Assembly: GCA_018697195.1 (NCBI GenBank)
Contig: CM031870.1
Coordinates: 11,304,849 to 11,368,848 of the forward strand
Source: Certhia americana
Lineage: Eukaryota > Chordata > Aves > Passeriformes > Certhiidae
DNA length: 64,000 nucleotides
Reading direction: 5' to 3'
The notes beneath the pieces are model-generated. The model made no database searches. It was not told the origin of the DNA and saw nothing but the letters and a program-made list of their open reading frames with translations. Shown here in pieces: positions 37,328 to 50,284 of this stretch; the stretch's first letter is position 1, and every line of letters begins with the position of its first letter. The translations under genes and the position numbers were made by a program.

Positions 37328-40300
37328 AAACAAAGAGCACAGGGGTGAAGGTCTCCATGAAATCAAAGAACTTCCTAATACAGATCATCAGCTACCTGGA
37401 TCACTGCTGGCAACAAAATTACTAGAAACAGAACAGAGGCATTGACCTGTGGTCAAACATTATCACTGCTATAGTAAGAGAAAAACATCATTAAAATGAT
37501 TTAAAGGTAATTCCATAGCTCCTATAAATACTTTCTATTTTCTTATTTTTAATTGGGTGCATTAAATATCTTGATAATACTCACTCTCAAACACCAATTA
37601 CATGGTACACATCGCTCCTATTTGAAGGGGCTGCTCTATGCAATGTTAATCCATGAAATGTGATGAGCCTTCCCACACCAATCAGTCACACCTTGGCAAC
37701 ACCTACCCACACCTTGGATCCCCTTGGAGCACACTAAAAATTTGTACAATATCTGACTAGTACCTGAGCAACACCAAGTCACAAAAAGAATAAGACCCTT
37801 CTGGGAAAAAGTGATCCAGGACTAATAGTCTATAATGAGAGTCAGTACTCTCATAGGACTGGATGGCAGGAACCAGTAGGTTGGTAGAAATATTCAGTCC
37901 AACTGTATCCCCAGCATCACTGTCAATTTAAGAAGCCATCTCACTGTGAGAAATTTGGAATCCTTGCCTGCAAGATTTTCACCTTATCTTGCAAAGTGAG
38001 AGGAACAACACAGAATAGGTTTTGGCATATTTAAGGAGTATATTTGCAGAGATATCAGAGCTCCCAAAATTTTTCTGCCTTACTTTTTGAATGAAGTTTT
38101 TTTCATCCATTTTCCTCATCCTCTAACTCAACCAGCCTTTCTCAATTACAGCTTTACCATGACTGGATTTAAAAAGAAGAAATCATAGATTATATGAAAG
38201 TAAGTTATTTATTTTCCAAACTGCAAACTGTAGAACTCTTTTTACAACAATCTTAAGGAGCAAATCAGAGTGATGCTAATTCTTACCATATTGTCAAAGA
38301 GTAATCACTACTCAGTACCTGAAAAAGATGACAAGTTTTGCCAGGCTAGCATTTTGTGTATTTACCACAATACACAAGATGCCTTTTTACACTGACTTTT
38401 CATTCTTATAGTTCCCCAAAATGACAATGCTCCAGTAGTCTGGAGGGACTTCTCCTTTATCTGGTTCTGCAAACACACAGAGCCCAGTACACAAATTTGA
38501 TTGATGACTACATGAAAACCTATCAGTACTTATAGACTGTGTAAAAATGTGTGGATTTTCAGACTGCTTGCCTTGTACACAGCTGGTCAATATTGGGAAA
38601 GCACTGGTAAAGGACCATGAGTTCACAGTTTGCTTTTGGCAAATCTAATCATTACTGGTTTTAAAAACATGGTCTTAACTGGGCCATCTGGTTTCCTCCA
38701 ATATCACCTCTGGGATTTTATTTTTTCTGGTCTCTCCCAAAGGCATGACAAGCATTTATCACAGTGATGTATGTCTCTGGTACTTCCTAGCTGTTCATTT
38801 TTAAATTTCTTAGAGGATTTATTGGCATCATATTTTCTATTTCATTTGTGGCAGGAAAGCAAAAACAAACAAAGCCTTATGCTGCAAAAGCAAAAACAGA
38901 CAGCTCTCAGACAGCTGCACCTCAAATAGACATTGCAAAATTCCCAGATTCACAAAACAAAGGCCTTGGTATGTCTTAATGTTTGTATATGTGTGTAGCT
39001 GACACTTGGAAACTTAAAACATGGCAAGTTCATAGCCCAAGGATAGGAACCACTCATGTCTACACATATCAACTGACCTTCAAAATCACGTGGAGGATAC
39101 TACTTCAGCACCATCAGCAAGACGAGTTTTCAGGCACTTCTTTATACTTTTCTTTGTGGTTTTAAAACAAGTGTTTGATGTCATTTGAAGACAGATTTTT
39201 GTGGTGTTATAAAGATAAGGGCTAGGCTGAGCTTCTGTTCTCTCACAAAGGAAATCCTTCAGACATATCCATAAAACAGCAGAAAGGCACCTACTGTCCT
39301 TATATATTCATATCATAATGTCTTATCTGATATGCTTTGCTAAGAAAAAAAGAAATTGAGAAAGAAGCCAAGATCAGTATCATCATCCATACCATCACAG
39401 GGAAGCTGCTGGCAGCACACCAACTGGTAATTAACCCCAGCACTGTCATACCTGATTTCTTTGAAAAGTACTTTAGAACGGCTGAATTAAAATAAGATAA
39501 ATAAGGATAAAACATTTAGCTGATATTGAAAAGACTGCTATCTCCACTCCAGACATGAATGGCACTCTTCCTACCAGGGAAGAGTGAATTGATTTAGAGA
39601 CAGCTCAGAATTTAGACCTCCATTTCACACCAAGCTTAAGATAAACCTCCTCCTGAGAGTTTGATAAAACCAAAGGTACATTGTAGAGGGGATAAAACTG
39701 TAGTACAGTAAGATCCAAATACATGGGAGGCTGCATATGACTAAAAAGATTTGTGTTTTTCCTGTAGTAGTACCTACATTGACCATAGCTGATAAAGGAC
39801 AGAGCAAATCCCCACCCCGCTCAGGTGACTGTGTGGAATCAGAATCAGATGGATACAAAATGATGCCTTGGCTTCACCTCAACCTAATTTCATCTTGAAG
39901 ACAGCATATGGAAGAACATATGCAGAAATGAATAACAACTCATCTTTTTTCCTCGTCGTCATTTTTAGGATAGTATTTTCCATGTAAATCAGTGAAGCAG
40001 ATTTAGCACAGAGCAATGCTTCAACTGAACACATGTCTATCACTCCAGTCTTATAGATCTTGGCAATCAAGTGACTTTCTGCCCTACTGAAAACTCAGGA
40101 TTCTGGATTTTACTATTAAGCAAACAAATTAGATAGTCAAAACCCAGCATGCAGGTCACCTAAAAGACAAATATTAAAAGATTTTCACTCTATATAAAAG
40201 CACATGTCATAAAAAAAGAGGATTTAAAAGTATTTTTTAAAAAAGTAGGGAGATAAAAATAATTCTTTCACTATTTTCGTGTAAAGCAAAAGGAAGTTTG

Positions 40301-41641
40301 AATGTCTCCAAGTGGTGAGCAGGCTAAAAACATCAGCACAGCCCAAGAAGGGGTACAAATTCTTAGTTAAGATAATGGAATTCCAGTTGCTAAGAGTTTT
40401 TGCTCTTAGGAAGAAAGATGGGACTCATATGACCTGGCCTTAAGTTTGCTAAAACCTGTGTAAGAAAATCCAGCAAGCAAACTGACAAGAGTTCAGAAAG
40501 CTTCCCTGACCTCCTCAAACATCCAAATTGTGAATGATAGTACTTTTATATTCAGCAATATTAATAAAAAACATTTAGAAATAGCTCTGCTCTCAAACCA
40601 TTATTTCAGCCACAGGTGCATTTTAATATAGGATAATCTGCATACAGATAAGCCATGTAAGACACCAATACTCTTTTAATTTCTTTCTACTGTAAGATTT
40701 CCTGCCCTTGAATTTCATTGACTGATCTACTGTTCTTCAACTACGGAGACAGAAAATATCATTGACTGATTTCTTTCTATTTTTTCCATATACTCAAAAT
40801 GTAATGGTCTTGTTATATGGCAGTCAGGTTTTGCTATGTATAATTTTTTTCATGAACTCTTGTATCTTATATTTTCTTTAGCTATTTTTTTCCTCTGAGA
40901 ATGAGGTACAGCATGAAACAGCAGCCAGACCCAGCAGTGGATCATCATTGTAAAATAGCATTTGGAAGACTTCAAATTTTGCTGTCTCCCTATTTTATTC
41001 TCTAAATAACATCTCTCAGCAGATCATGATTCTTCTTTGGCATTATAATTTTTGCATGGTGAAAAAAAGCACAAAGAAAATACAGACATCTAAAGCATTC
41101 CCTAATCACCGAATCACCTCAAATTCAAGGAGAGAATTTGCTTGAATAAGAATTGATCAAATATCTCAGAAACCATTAGACCCATTCTAGACAAATCCAA
41201 ATTGTCTGTAACACTGGAGAGTAAAGCAATACCTCCCATGCTTACATTCCTCACTTGTCCTTCATCTCTTGCTCACCTGTAATTTCCATCTTCTGGATAA
41301 CAAACACATTGCCTTTGTTTCCATCCTTTTTGCTTAGAAGCATGAGAAGCAGGGAAGAATTATTTCAGAAAAACAAACAATATATTTATGAGGCCTTCTT
41401 CTGACAGCAATCTCCACTGCTACCACAATATTCAGTGTCAGAAAATGTGCCCTTACTCCTTTTGAGACAGTATCCTCACATAGCAGTGTAATGGGACTTT
41501 CTAGCAGGACAAGATTTGCTGAGAAAAGGGTTAACCCAGGAGTGGGAAATAGGTGCAGAGGACAAGAGAAACTTCAGAGAGAGTAACTAACCTGACTATC
41601 CACACTATATTTCTCATACCGTTGAGGGCTAATGGGAAAAC
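37328..41641. other. Non-coding sequence, no genes recognised
   Basis: Unique AT-rich DNA. TCATTGACTGAT occurs twice (40715-40726 and 40759-40770) near two TTTCTTTCTA words, probably an old 44-bp duplication. Open frames are all under 80 codons and unsupported. Confidence 0.55.
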
Positions 41642-41643
41642 CA

Positions 41644-41673
41644 GCTTTAAACAGTTTGCTTTAAACAGTTTGC
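41644..41673. repeat. Perfect 14-bp tandem duplication
   Basis: GCTTTAAACAGTTT occurs twice head to tail (41644-41657 and 41658-41671), followed by GC. The lack of divergence suggests a recent slippage-type duplication, possibly variable between individuals. Confidence 0.9.
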
Positions 41674-41841
41674 AAGCTGGGAATAAGTGAATCCTGACAA
41701 AAGTGAAAAGGAAGTCAAATCAGATGATTAAATAATAATAAAGCTTGACAAAGATAGCCTAACAAGCTCAGAACCCAAGGACTACAAACTTCACAGCAGC
41801 ATTAGAAGATGAATAAGGCTGGTGCACAGCTAAGCATGGAA

Positions 41842-41883
41842 GTGGAGTTATCACTGAATGAGGTGGAGTTACCACCAAATGGC
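41842..41883. repeat. Imperfect 21-bp tandem duplication
   Basis: GTGGAGTTATCACTGAATGAG is followed by GTGGAGTTACCACCAAATGG, with about 80% identity between the two units. Confidence 0.75.
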
Positions 41884-42009
41884 AAAAAACCTTCACAGGA
41901 TTTATCTAGGAAACTATCTCAAAAGGAGCAAAGGAGAGATAGTATTTAATATCAGTTATGGTATTAACAGATCTCTTTTAACCATGATGGTCTCTCCAAA
42001 TATAAAAAC

Positions 42010-42082
42010 ATATTTATATATATAAATATATATAATATAATAAATATATATAATATATAATAATTATAATATATAATATTAT
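42010..42082. repeat. AT-rich low-complexity tract
   Basis: About 73 bp of nearly pure A and T made of TATATA, AATATA and TAATATA words. It is likely length-variable. Confidence 0.9.
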
Positions 42083-42829
42083 GCAAAACCCCCCAGAGTT
42101 ATACAAAACACCGATGACTGTATTTAACAAGGGGCAAAGAGCCTACATATTCTGTTTTCAATGGAATATTTCAAGTTTCCAATGAGGTTTTTCTGTCCTG
42201 AACTTGCTTTCTGAACAGCAACACATTTAGTAATGTTAAAGGTTTCCATTTTATCAATAGAAGAATCTAATTTTGTAGCAATTACCAAGTGTTCATAATC
42301 CCTGCAGGCTCCAGCAAATCTCTGGATCTTTCATGAGATAGGCTGACTTAAGACCTAAAACATACATTGAGGGTGACAAATATTATTTGGATTGAAAGCG
42401 CAGGCTGAGTGCATGCTACCTGAAATTTATGCCTTTCTGGAAAAAAAAAAAAAAGAAAAAAAGATAAACACTTGGTGTGTGGTAAGGGAGTTTAAGACAT
42501 GAGTTTACTCTGAGAAAATACCAAGTAACACCCCTGTTTAAAGTCTGACCACAATGACAGCCATGGACACATTATTTTTCAAATCTGCTTTTTAAGGATT
42601 ACCAGACTTTAATGTAAAACGAAGTTTCATTACAAGACATGTCTTACCCTCATGTTGCCATTATGGTCACCTGCAGTCTGGGCTTCTTTCACTGAACAGA
42701 CTGCTTTGAAAGCCAATTAAATTGCTTTCAATTCAGCTGAGAAAAAGAAAGTGGTAGTTCCTTTAAATGGCCTATTTGGAGAAACTTGAGGGTTGATCCT
42801 TTCTTCCATTGCAGCAGCTTTCCATCAAT
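42083..42829. other. Non-coding sequence
   Basis: Unique AT-rich DNA with an A-rich run near 42441-42463. No gene or named repeat is seen. Confidence 0.5.
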
Positions 42830-42900
42830 GCAGCTCTGATAGTGTCAATGTAGCTACACTGGCAAAACACCAGTTTAACTGAGGAGAGAATCAAACCCTT
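42830..42900. repeat. Possible ancient amniote repeat remnant
   Basis: The order GTAGCTACACTGGCAAAACA, CCAGTTTAACTGAGG, AGAGAATCAAACCC recalls a widespread, very old interspersed sequence of reptile and bird genomes, built from TACACCAGTGTAA, AACTG and GAATCAGGCCC-like words. The match is partial and from memory. It could be unrelated. Confidence 0.35.
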
Positions 42901-45900
42901 TACTTGTAACAATTTCTGTCAAGGGACCAGACTAAGTCACTTTAATTGAGTTCCTCTCTCTTTCATTGTGCAGAAACAAAGGAGGAATAAAAAGAGATCA
43001 AAGAGCCCTTTTTTGGAACTAACATAATTGTGTCCCTTGGAGAGCAGGCAAGCCCGAGATTACTGAAAGGAGATAGACTCTGAATATAGAAACCTGACAA
43101 CAATGACATTAGAATGTTTAAAGGCGAAAGAAAAGGCATACACAGGGAGATTTATTTTAACTTTTCATGATTTTGCAATCGCAGCAAGTGTGTGTGCCAG
43201 TGTCTTTTTCACTATTATGTATATCAGATAAATTTCTCTTACAATTCAGCTTATGAGAATAAGTTTCACCTACTTATTACTTTAAATGACTTGTCAAACA
43301 GAGCGTGGTAGTCTGTAAAATTTTCATTTTCTAATGATTTTTTTAAGAACTGCTTTCCAGCCTTGTAAATTCTGTATTAAATGGTTGAATAACACTGCAG
43401 ACCAAAAGAGATGGCATGCAAGGGTAAGCTGCTGTAAAGGGTCAATGGTAGGGAAAAAAAAAAAACAAACAAAAAAAGATGTTTGGCTCTCTAAAGAATC
43501 AGTTAACAAATGCTCTTGCCTTTAACTGCAGCACTTCACCATGCAAAGGTGAAAAAAGTCACAATATAGCAGAAAACATGCACAATAATGAGTCCTCTGA
43601 GCTTATAAAAGTAATCGTGGACACAAAACAAACTTCAGGTTTAGCACTCAAAACGTAAAACAGTGATTTCTGAGGGTAATTTTGGAAGTTAAATACTCAA
43701 AATCTGTTTTGAATGAAACAACATTAAATGACCAGCTTTCAGAAACCTACCGTTTAAAATACCCTTCATAAGATATTGGGAGAATTCAGAGAAAATAACT
43801 GGTGCTTAGAAAACTTTGCAAACATACAACTAACTCAGTTATATAATATCCATTCAGCAGTGCAGGCAATACACATATTCCTACTGTTCTAGCCAAATAT
43901 ATGTTAAAATTAGTTGTGCAGGCACACCTAGTGGTGCCATTTAGGAATTTAACCCAAATGTGGTTTGGTTGATGCCCCTGTACAAATAATATGGAATAGC
44001 AAAAGTTAACCATTTCTAGAACGAAGACTGATCAAAAGCAGTGACAGCAAATTCTGAAGGAAGGAGTGCTTATTAACCAACTGGTCTGATCCAACTCTCC
44101 AGGCACTCTGGGCATCCTCCTGGAGTACAGCAGCCATCATTTTCCTCTTGCTCTGGATCAGAAAACACTGATGACTGTCTCTCCTTCCTGTCCTCTTCCC
44201 AGAGGCAGTCCAACACTGCCTTGTGAATGAGAATCTAAATTTGTTTCTGCAAAGCTCTTCTCACTGTGAAGAAATCGAACCAGAGAAACACAAACAAAAA
44301 GCTCAAGTGACACAGTGAACAACAGAAACAAAATAGAGTCCATGAGCCATTTATGGGTACAATCAATTACAAACACAGTGCAAGGTTTTTCATCAGGTCA
44401 GAACTGTCAAAACGCACTGAATCTGCCAGTGTAGGCTAAGTGGAGCTACAGAGGGATAATAAAGGATTATCTAGTAGAAGAAAAGACTTTTTAATGTTTT
44501 GAAGACTGATAAGGAAACCATTGCTTGGAGCAATAATAAAACTATTGCTAGCTGACACTCCTTCCAATTGTGCAGCCAGTCTTTTAAAGATGTAGTTATC
44601 ACAAATTTTAGCCCCTCACCAGGGTTAAATCTCTCAACACGAACCAGCTATATGAGAATGGTAGTTGGGCTCAACTACAAAGTGTAGCTTGTAAAATAGG
44701 AGAAAAACCCAAACAATAAAGAACAAACTCTGATGCACATAATAAAGGAAATAAGGCTTCCCAGCAGAGACAGCTACAGATGCTTCACCTCTGCAGGAAG
44801 AGAACAAGGGTGAGAGTTGCCAGCCCCAAGTCTTATCAGACAGTTTATGGCTTCATCCGAACAACCCAGCCAGGATTACTTTTAACCCAGTCCTCCAGAG
44901 GCTGAGGATGCCTCTAACCTGCAGTAAATTTACCTGGTTTGCAGGCAGGTTTAAAGAAGTTGTAACTTAATTTTGACCAGAACCTGACTCTTTTGCAGCA
45001 GGGCTGAAGGCAAAAATCATTGACAATTTCCTTCCCCTGGTTTTATGAGGTACAACAAGGACAAAAGAGCTTCCCAGAATATAGAAAATATAGGATATGC
45101 TTTCAGGAAGACACATGCTGGTAGATAAGAGAGGTACTATAAGAGAAATTAGGCTTAATTGCAGGAATTCCTGCACATGGACAAAGACATCTGATGCGTT
45201 AATCTTGGAACAAGACCTATCCAGAAATGTTCACTGCAGAAGAATCCTCACTGAGGACAAAGGAAGAGTCAGACTCAACAGACCAAATCACCTTTTCTCA
45301 TACTGAAACAATCAGTGCTGGCCCAATAACCTCTCCCTTTGGAAAATAAATACGCAAAAATAAAACAATTTTCAATTTGCTTTTCTAGTGGCAAAGATAA
45401 TTGTATCCAACTTGGATTTCTTCCCTATGTTAACTCCTGTATCATGTTGCCAGAGTCTGTCAAACACACACTTGCTATTCCAGAGTGGAACCTCTGCACA
45501 CAAAGGCAATGCCAAAGCAAGGTGGTCTGCAAACGTGCAAGACAAAAACAGGCAATGAGGAGGTAGAACTCCTCATTCAAACTTCTGCCTGGCTGAATGA
45601 TCATTGGTACAAGAACCTTGTTAGGAGGAAGAGAAAGAGCTATAAAGACTTATTTTCTCAGAGAAATACCCAAGCCCACTTAATCAGGATTAAGAGTACA
45701 ATGATAGGAAAGGACCTTACAAAGACAATCCTGATGAGATCTGGTGTTTTCTCTCAGAGGCAGGAGAAATTAATTTAATTATTTTAATGTTGCTAAAAGT
45801 TGTAAAAAGGTTTTCCTTCAGACTTCTCAGTGAGAGACTTGTCATAAATTCATAGAGCCAGAAGAAAATACCATAGTACATTTTATACACTTCCAAATGA

Positions 45901-46419
45901 GTTGACAGACCAAGGAGAGAGACTTAAGGTGGGAATTCATTAAGGAGGATGGTTACTGCCACTGGTATGTGATCACTCACCAATATTTAAGAATACTGGT
46001 TTTGTCTTAGCTAATATATCAAGATTAAAAAAAGTGGATTGAAAGCTTTCCAAATACACTGTACTATGCACATATATCCTTCAGATAGAGAGTATTTGTA
46101 TCAAGATGTCTGAAAAATTATAATAAAAAAATGAAAACTGTAAGAGAACGAATTGTCTACCAGATTTCCCTCCTCACCCCTCCCCCAAAGTTACAGAATT
46201 GCTTTGCAGTAGCTTGACTGCATTGGATTACCCAATTATCTTCTAAATTATAAAAGACAAATCTTCACCACCAACTGTTCCTAGGACTGCCAGGATGTGC
46301 AGTGTTGCAAAACTGTAGCAAAAATGTAAACAAAAGAGCCGAACTGAGCAGGGAGGCAGGCTGTCCACATATGCCAATCCCAACGGCTTCAATCAAAGGA
46401 GAGATTGTTTCACAAATAA
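42901..46419. other. Non-coding sequence, no genes recognised
   Basis: Unique AT-rich DNA with an A/C-rich run near 43454-43478. A TTCATAGAGCCAGAA word at 45849-45863 faintly recalls an old CR1 tail but is too short to call. Open frames, including 45485-45778 plus (97 codons), have no domain. Confidence 0.5.
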
Positions 46420-46600
46420 ACTAAGCCAGTGCAACTAATAAACTCCTGCTCTAATTACTGGCTGCAGATGTATCAACTGAAGCAAATGAGACGCAGGCAG
46501 CCATTAATTATCTAATGAGGCCAGCAGTGTTTCTGATGAGGTGGGGCTGATTAAATATTAAACAGCAGCATATGGTGAGTGCCAAGAACAAAAGATTTGA
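46420..46600. promoter_or_regulatory. Candidate developmental enhancer-like element
   Basis: Inference from motif density. Two exact TAATTA homeodomain cores lie at 46452-46457 and 46505-46510, with further ATTA words around 46513-46560. E-boxes are CAGATG at 46465-46470 and CATATG at 46569-46574. All sit in repeat-free, high-complexity sequence of somewhat higher GC. Homeodomain/bHLH pairing is common in neural and limb enhancers. No target gene is visible in the window. Confidence 0.3.
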
Positions 46601-47046
46601 ATCCAACTTTCTCTAGACATATATACACATATATTTTTATAAATAAAAAATACAATATTGCGCTAAAAAATCCCCCTCCTCTAAGACAGAAGAGCAATCT
46701 CACTCTGAGAGAGGTAATTAAGACAGAAATGGAAGCACAAAACTCAAAGGGAGTGTAGCAAGATCTGACTTCTGAAGGTGTAACAGATGAAAAGGTTTCA
46801 CATTAAAGAGATGCCAAAAACATTTAGGCATTGCAGCAGTTATCTCTTTGTTTAACCCTTCTTAGTTATTAAGACCTGCAATTGTTTCCTTTTTCCCCTT
46901 TCTTTCTTCCCACTGGAAAAGTCCCAGGGCTCACTCAAAGAGCATGAGGAATATCTAACAAATCCATCCTTATAGCACAGCTCACAATATTCAGCCAAGA
47001 TATGGAAAGTATAAGAAGGGGAATACAATCACTGAAATGTTATTAG
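46601..47046. other. Non-coding sequence
   Basis: Begins with an AT-rich stretch (about 46615-46660, TATATACACATATAT words), then unique DNA. Nothing is recognised. Confidence 0.5.
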
Positions 47047-47135
47047 GGCCAGATAACTGAAGGAAAAGTCTAACCTTACTCACACAGATGTCAAGCCCAC
47101 TGAAGCCAGTTAATCCCATCAGACTTAAGTGGGCC
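47047..47135. repeat. Possible ancient amniote repeat remnant
   Basis: GGGCCAGATAACTGAAGG, TAACCTTACTCACACAG, then CCCACTGAAGCC and AATCCCATCAGACTTAAGTG follow the word order of an old amniote interspersed sequence (CCTTACTCA, CCCATTGAAGTCAATGGG). The match is degenerate and from memory. The 123-codon open frame starting at 47088 overlaps it and is not supported. Confidence 0.4.
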
Positions 47136-48649
47136 ACCTCCAGCCAGCACACCAGAGAGCTGGAGAGGAGACACATGTCAGGTTTTTTTCCCTCCTGTCA
47201 GCTCCTTCACCTTTCACCACAGACATCCAGTGATGCAGCAACCCTGGCAATCCAAGAATCACTCCTTTCTAAAGCACAGAGGATGCAGGACATAGCCTGT
47301 CCAGCTTCCAAGAAGGGAAAAGCCACTCTGCTGTACTATTCAGTGCTGCTGGACAGTTTGGCTGCAATCTTGCCCCTGTGCAGCATTAACGTTTCAGTCC
47401 CACAACCCTGGGAACTGCCAGATATGTCATGGATTTGCTCTTCACTTATGCAAAAATGACAAGTCTGATTTGTCTCAAACTTAACACACAGGTATTGAGC
47501 TGCTCAGTGCAAGTGATCTGTGCACACACAGGAGGGAGGGACTTCTGTGATTGAAGCAGAAAATCTGATCTGGCTGCTGGGAGGCTCTGTCTGGACTCCA
47601 AAGGGACCAGAAATTTTCAAGAAACTTGAGAAAACCTTTAAATCTGCCAGGACAAATTTGCAGAGATAGGGAAAAAAGTTCAGATATAAAGATTCAAGGG
47701 AAGGGAAATCAGGTCTAGAATTGGCAAAGGCTGCGTGTTTTTAGAAGCTTCTGCCGATTCTTGGGACTCTAAATAAGCCAAAGAACATTTGCTATTTATT
47801 TCAAAATTTGCTCAGATGGCAGCAACTCGTCACATTTTACATTGTTACAGTAATATTGCAAATGTCCTAGACAGATGTAAATTTTTTAGCTGTCATTTGT
47901 ATCAATTTATTACAAAATTAGCCTATTTTTACATCAGGACCTCACAAAGAAACATAAAGAATCAACAAGTCATTATTTATTACCTAGGAACAGATCACAT
48001 TTTCTGAATACCTTTGCTATTAAAATGGTTTCCCCTAAATATGAAAGAATGGTTCTCCCCCCACCCGCCTTTTTTTTATAATACCCTTCTTTATTATAAT
48101 CTCCTTAATATCCATCTGCTACCCTTTAGGCTAAAGCTTCTTAAATTCAAATATAGGGCTATTTTTATCACAGAAGAATATGTAAAGCAATAGAAACATT
48201 TTAATGGATTTTTGTGCCTGTGGCCCTTTTTAGCTGAATTTCCATAATGAAATCCAGTTACAGACATTGGTGCTGCTACAGTTGGCTGTTCACACAAATA
48301 AAGAATGAACATTTTTGTCTTGTAAGCCAGCTCAGTAAGACAGAGAGTGCAACAGCAACCTACAGAAACCACAGGCTTTTTTCCTCTGTTTATGCATTAG
48401 TACAACTGTATATAACTGTATTTTTACTTCAATAGAGCATAATATTCAAGATAAAGTCATGACCCTACGTTTAGGTTATAAATAAGTTGTATAAAGTAAT
48501 TTTCATAAGTAGTAACTAACAAAATGAGAATGTTTTCTTTTGTGCAGGAGCATTCAGGAACATCAAAATAGCTTCATAAAAACAACTACATGCAAAAACA
48601 TTCACAATAAACATCCATGTAAGCAGATTCTTTGTATTAATGGTCTGGA
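47136..48649. other. Non-coding sequence, possible conserved block
   Basis: 47136-47790 is unique DNA of average composition. 47800-48010 is repeat-free and AT-rich but of high complexity, and could be a conserved non-coding element. A short CCCCCCACCCGCC C-rich run lies at 48057-48069. No exon is seen. Confidence 0.45.
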
Positions 48650-48673
48650 AAAATATTTTTATAAAAATATTTT
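48650..48673. repeat. Perfect 24-bp AT palindrome
   Basis: Positions 48650-48661 (AAAATATTTTTA) are the exact reverse complement of 48662-48673 (TAAAAATATTTT), with no spacer. The next base on each side is A, so it stops there. It could extrude as a small cruciform, or be chance in AT-rich DNA. Confidence 0.85.
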
Positions 48674-49799
48674 AAGGGTACCAATTCTTCTCCACCAAAA
48701 TATTTTATTTTCTTACTGCTGTAAATGAAGCAGAGCAAGAAACAGTTTCTTGTATCATAAACAGTACTAAAATTTAAAATATTTTTCTATTCCTCATCAG
48801 GGAGAAGAGTTTTAAAGAGGAAGAACCAAATATCATATCTATATCCTTCAAAGAACAGCAAGAAGCACTTCCCATCTAGAAATTAAACTCATGGTGGCCA
48901 ACCCAGCTCCGGAGGCCAGGTTGCACAGGGATTCCCATTTCTAATGAGGCAGAACAACCAGCACTCACACAAAAAATGCTTAAGCTATCACAAACATGGC
49001 TCTTAATTATTATTTATATAGTAAAATACCAGTTGGCAAAGTGATCACTGACACTCTTGACTCTGATCATAACATAACTCAGCCTTGCATCAGTTTGACT
49101 GAATTACGTTGGTATCTCAACTGCTCAGCCATTATTATTTTTTAATCAGGCCCAAAGTATCTTAAAACAGGCACTTAGACACTGAAATTCTGCAGAGATA
49201 ACAAATAGCGACAGGAGTGTCTGAGGCATTTAGAAGCCTTTCTCACTTCTAAACCCAGGACCTCAGCATTTCTATAATGTTTATTTAGCAATTGCTTATC
49301 AAGTCTCATTTCTGTTTCCAGAAGCCTTCACCATTAATTGCTCAGAGTCTATACAAGGTGTGATGAGCCTCTGCATTTTTATAAACGCCCTCGTGCAGAA
49401 AGGGTCTTGAATAGCTTATAATTGTTCTGTGCATAGGAACTTACCATTTAACTCCTATAATACAATGCTTTTTCTATTTCAACAGTAATATTGTCTGAAT
49501 TGCTAAATCCAGAAAAGTCTTTTGATTCTGATATGGAGATCGTTAATTCTAATGATTCAATTACTCTAAACCCAATGTCTGTTATGGCTGTTCATGGTGA
49601 CTGTTAACAAGTACATCACTCTCCTTTGTCTTGTGTGGTACAGCTTTGGAAATTAAAACATTTCCTTTGAATTAGGTTTTTAAAGAATTTCTGCCTGACT
49701 GCAGCATCAGAACTTACCTTCTTAGCCCAACAGATTACTCTGCTGTTGCAGTAAATATTCAATCACATAAATATGAGATTCTCAAATATATATGAGAAA
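48674..49799. other. Non-coding sequence, possible conserved block
   Basis: Unique AT-rich DNA. 49380-49580 has a high-complexity texture with TATAAACGCCC near 49380 and AATGATTCAATTACTC near 49550, compatible with a conserved non-coding element but unproven. Confidence 0.45.
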
Positions 49800-50284
49800 A
49801 GAAATGTGAACTTCCTCTGATGTCAAACAATGACCAGCACCTGACACTGTCTGCAGGCGATGTGGGCCCAGAGACAGCAGGAGCCCTGCTGGGATGGTGT
49901 GTGGCAGAGCTGGACCATGATCCAGGAAAAGGCAGGTCATGGCAAAAAGGAAGGCACTGGGTGGGCACACAGGAACCTGAGAACTTGTTGTCTGCTCAGC
50001 CAAGGTTTTCAGAGTGTAACAGTCTGAGTTCTGTAACTCATATTTCCATATTATTCATATTCTTCCTGTGACCTCAGCTCTGTTCTCACTCCTCAAGGAT
50101 CCCCAGGTGACATTGGGGCTGCTGAGGGGTGGGGACAGGAGAGCCTCAGCCCCTCTACAGAAGTTCTTGGCCGCCTGTGGCAGCTCCTGCCCAGGTCTGG
50201 GGCTCTGGGGTTGTACCTGGGCCCTGGGAGGGATATTCCTGGTGCTGCCCAGCACCTGCCATGCTCAGGCTAACCTTCCCCTCA
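49800..50284. other. GC-rich flank of the LTR, unassigned
   Basis: The composition rises sharply here. The sequence is rich in CAG, CTG and GGG words but poor in CpG, so it is not a CpG island. It may be internal or flanking retroviral sequence, but nothing was recognised. Several overlapping open frames on both strands (for example 49820-50071 plus and 50055-50255 minus) are what GC-rich DNA gives. Confidence 0.45.

Noticed and set aside
45849..45905. Old CR1 tail (TTCATAGAGCCAGAA)
   Set aside because: Only about 30 bp resemble the tail, too little to support a call.
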